From the NCBI RefSeq assembly GCF_008065115.1, contig NZ_CP042913.1, forward strand, positions 6,211,257 to 6,275,256: 64,000 nt of DNA. Direction: 5' to 3'. This document shows, piece by piece, positions 61,935 through 64,000 of this stretch. Each line of letters begins with the position of its first letter. Position 1 is the stretch's first letter. Under the pieces are notes generated by a model. That model had not been told where the DNA came from, searched no databases, and worked only from the letters and a program-made list of their open reading frames with translations. Position numbers and translations under genes: made by a program. The DNA comes from Bythopirellula goksoeyrii. GTDB taxonomy: Bacteria; Planctomycetota; Planctomycetia; Pirellulales; Lacipirellulaceae.

Positions 61935-64000
61935 ATGGCAAATATTACTGCTATCCTTGACCCCCATACTAGCGATTTCCCGCTAGGAGCCGACGAGGTG
62001 ATCCGGATCCGCGGGGCACGGACCCACAACCTCGCGGACGTCGATCTCGACATCCCTCACCACCGCTTGGTGGTCATGACAGGACTCAGCGGGTCGGGTA
62101 AAAGTTCGCTCGCTTTTGATACTTTGCTTGCTGAGGGGCAGCGGCAGTATGTGGAAAGTCTCTCGACCTATGCTCGCCAGTTCTTCGACCAGCTCGAACG
62201 GCCTGACGTGGACGTTATCGAGGGACTGCAGCCAACAATTGCGATCAATCAACAGGCCGCTAGCACCAATCCCCGCAGCACCGTGGCGACGGTGACCGAG
62301 ATATATGACTTCTTGCGCGTGCTCATGGCACGGGTCGGCGAGGTGGCGTGTCCCGACTGTGGCACGGCCATCTCGCAACAGACGCCAACAGAAATCCACG
62401 AACGAATCGCAGTATTGCCCGAGCAGACCAAGGTAATGATTCTCGCCCCCATGGTTCGGGGCCGCAAAGGGAAACACACGGAGGTACTCGATCGCATCCG
62501 CCGCGAAGGATTCGTCCGGGTGCGCATTGATGGCCAAACCTACGAATTGGAACAACTTCCCGAGTTGAAGTCCGGGAAGCATCACGACATTGACGCGGTC
62601 GTGGACCGGGTAATCATCCGCGAGGGACTCGACAACCGCCTGGCGGAATCGGTGCGACTAGCACTCAAACACGGCGAAGGGGCACTGCGGATTTCCTATC
62701 TGACCCCTGAGGCAAAGGCAGAGCTCAACGGAAATGGGTCCAACGGGAATGGTGGTCAAAATGGCCAGGGCTGGGAAGAACGTGTGTTCAGCACACTTTA
62801 TGCCTGCCCAGACTGCAAACGCAATCTGGCCGAAGTCGAGCCGCGCACGTTCAGTTTTAATAGTCCCTATGGTGCTTGCCCCACTTGCGATGGACTCGCA
62901 AGTCGCGAGGGATTTGATCCCGAGCTGGTGCTGACTGACATGAACCTGTCGCTATCGGGGGGTGCTATTGCCCCGTGGCGTGGTGTGACCGGTGCCCGTA
63001 AGAAACGACACCAGGAATTGATCTCCGCGTTTCTTGCCAAAGCCACAGTAAACGATGAAACTCCACTGGCAGAGTGGCCCGACGAAACTCGACGGCAATT
63101 CCTGAATGGAGATGGTGCCAAATGGGCTGGGCTCCTGGCTCACCTGGAAATGGACTATGCCCAGGCCAAGCGAGACAGCGTCCGTCAGCGGCTGGAGCAG
63201 TTTCGCTCAGAAGTGGTCTGTGAAGACTGTGGAGGTGCGCGACTGCAGCCTGAGGGGCGGTCCTGCCGACTGGCAGGGCTGGCGATTCACGAAATCACCG
63301 CGTTGGCGATTGATGCAGCACACGATTATTTCAGTGCACTACAGTTCCCGCCACAACAACAACCCATTGGTGAACCACTGGTGGCGGAAATTCTCAAGCG
63401 GCTGCGGTTCCTCAAACAAGTCGGAGTCGAGTATCTCTCGCTCGACCGACCGGCCGATACCTTGAGCGGTGGTGAGATGCAGCGCGTGCGACTGGCGACC
63501 GGCATCGGCTCCGGGCTTGTCGGCGTGTTGTACATTCTCGACGAACCTTCGATCGGCTTGCATCCGCGGGACAACGATTTGCTGATCAAGTCGCTCCAAG
63601 AATTGCAGCAGCAAGGCAACAGCGTGCTGATTGTCGAGCACGACGAAGCTGTCATGCGCGCCGCAGACTGGTTGATCGACATTGGACCTGGCGCCGGCAA
63701 AGGAGGCGGAACCATCGTCTCACAGGGAACCCCCGATCAAGTGGCAGCGGACACCGATTCACTCACGGGAGACTATCTGGCCGGTCGCAAGCAGATCAAT
63801 GTTCCGAAAGAGCGTCGCAAGATTGCCAAGACTCGCTCAATTCAACTCGAAGGGGCCAGAGTCCACAATCTCGCGGACATCGACGTGGAGTTTCCCTTGG
63901 GAACTCTCACCTGTGTGACGGGTGTGAGTGGCTCAGGCAAGAGTTCCCTGGTGGTCGACACTCTGGCAAACGCCTTAGCACGAAAACTCAACGGAGCATC
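61935..64000 (+). CDS. uvrA: Excinuclease ABC subunit A, 3' part outside the window
   Basis: An open frame starts at the ATG at 61935 ([10 protein letters not shown]) and continues past the right edge (688 complete codons visible). The first ABC site has Walker [16 protein letters not shown], and the zinc-finger pairs are CPDCG and YACPDCK...CPTCDG. The signature [18 protein letters not shown] is followed by Walker [16 protein letters not shown]. The second ABC Walker A ([15 protein letters not shown]) appears near the edge. UvrA scans for bulky DNA damage and loads UvrB. A Gly/Asn-rich loop ([15 protein letters not shown]) sits near residue 265, an unusual insert. Confidence 0.95.
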   Translation, partial: MANITAILDPHTSDFPLGADEVIRIRGARTHNLADVDLDIPHHRLVVMTGLSGSGKSSLAFDTLLAEGQRQYVESLSTYARQFFDQLERPDVDVIEGLQPTIAINQQAASTNPRSTVATVTEIYDFLRVLMARVGEVACPDCGTAISQQTPTEIHERIAVLPEQTKVMILAPMVRGRKGKHTEVLDRIRREGFVRVRIDGQTYELEQLPELKSGKHHDIDAVVDRVIIREGLDNRLAESVRLALKHGEGALRISYLTPEAKAELNGNGSNGNGGQNGQGWEERVFSTLYACPDCKRNLAEVEPRTFSFNSPYGACPTCDGLASREGFDPELVLTDMNLSLSGGAIAPWRGVTGARKKRHQELISAFLAKATVNDETPLAEWPDETRRQFLNGDGAKWAGLLAHLEMDYAQAKRDSVRQRLEQFRSEVVCEDCGGARLQPEGRSCRLAGLAIHEITALAIDAAHDYFSALQFPPQQQPIGEPLVAEILKRLRFLKQVGVEYLSLDRPADTLSGGEMQRVRLATGIGSGLVGVLYILDEPSIGLHPRDNDLLIKSLQELQQQGNSVLIVEHDEAVMRAADWLIDIGPGAGKGGGTIVSQGTPDQVAADTDSLTGDYLAGRKQINVPKERRKIAKTRSIQLEGARVHNLADIDVEFPLGTLTCVTGVSGSGKSSLVVDTLANALARKLNGA

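Overview
The window is a chromosomal segment from a member of the Planctomycetota, most likely order Pirellulales. The signs are two DUF1559 pseudopilin-like proteins, DUF1080 and DUF1570 secreted proteins, the TIGR04137-type small basic protein, FloA, formaldehyde-activating enzyme with an H4MPT-linked dehydrogenase in a bacterium, and very frequent short palindromic (REP-like) repeats between genes. No tRNA, rRNA or CRISPR was seen. This family-level placement is inference from gene content.

Layout. 1-3.3 kb: the 5' part of a secreted protein, a PEP-synthase/PPDK regulatory protein, a secreted serine hydrolase and a membrane protein, all minus strand. 3.4-12.0 kb: a compact minus-strand cassette that looks phage-derived. 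Read in the direction of transcription it has a YiiX-like cysteine hydrolase, a membrane-tethered trypsin-like protease, a start-less overlapping ORF, a 226-aa unknown, a short TM/coiled-coil protein, a ParB-N-domain protein, an ABC-ATPase/GNAT fusion, a small terminase-like protein, the large terminase and a portal protein. No capsid, tail or integrase gene is present. 12.1-13.6 kb: a terminator, a small unknown gene, an orphan HicB-like gene and a HicBA toxin-antitoxin pair. 13.7-19.1 kb: a nuclease/phosphatase-fold protein, MoaB, a secreted HEAT-like protein and the two GDP-L-fucose biosynthesis enzymes. 19.5-26.3 kb: a 1423-aa TPR protein, a secreted TPR/acidic-repeat protein and a lipoprotein, all plus strand.

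26.3-38 kb: FloA, YceI, a membrane protein, MnmA, RF2 with its programmed frameshift, DUF1080, a protein with repeated helical motifs, a first RAYT transposase with flanking REPs, NadA, a FliN-like protein and DUF1559. 38-41 kb: fae-mtdB-unknown (C1 metabolism), then a second RAYT between two roughly 90-bp palindromes. 41-50 kb: two secreted proteins (one a predicted metallopeptidase), citrate synthase, a parvulin-type isomerase and Mfd. 50.6-64 kb: IlvB, small and membrane proteins, an atypical Hanks-type kinase, a second DUF1559, an MFS exporter, a HAD hydrolase, short HPF, a transglutaminase-like protein, IlvC and IlvN, and the 5' two thirds of uvrA running off the right edge.

The two most unusual themes are the virion-less packaging cassette and the palindromic-repeat system. 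At least eight repeat families occupy nearly every intergenic space. Two RAYT genes sit inside their own repeats, one repeat lies in frame inside a coding sequence, and several genes take their stop codon from a repeat terminus.
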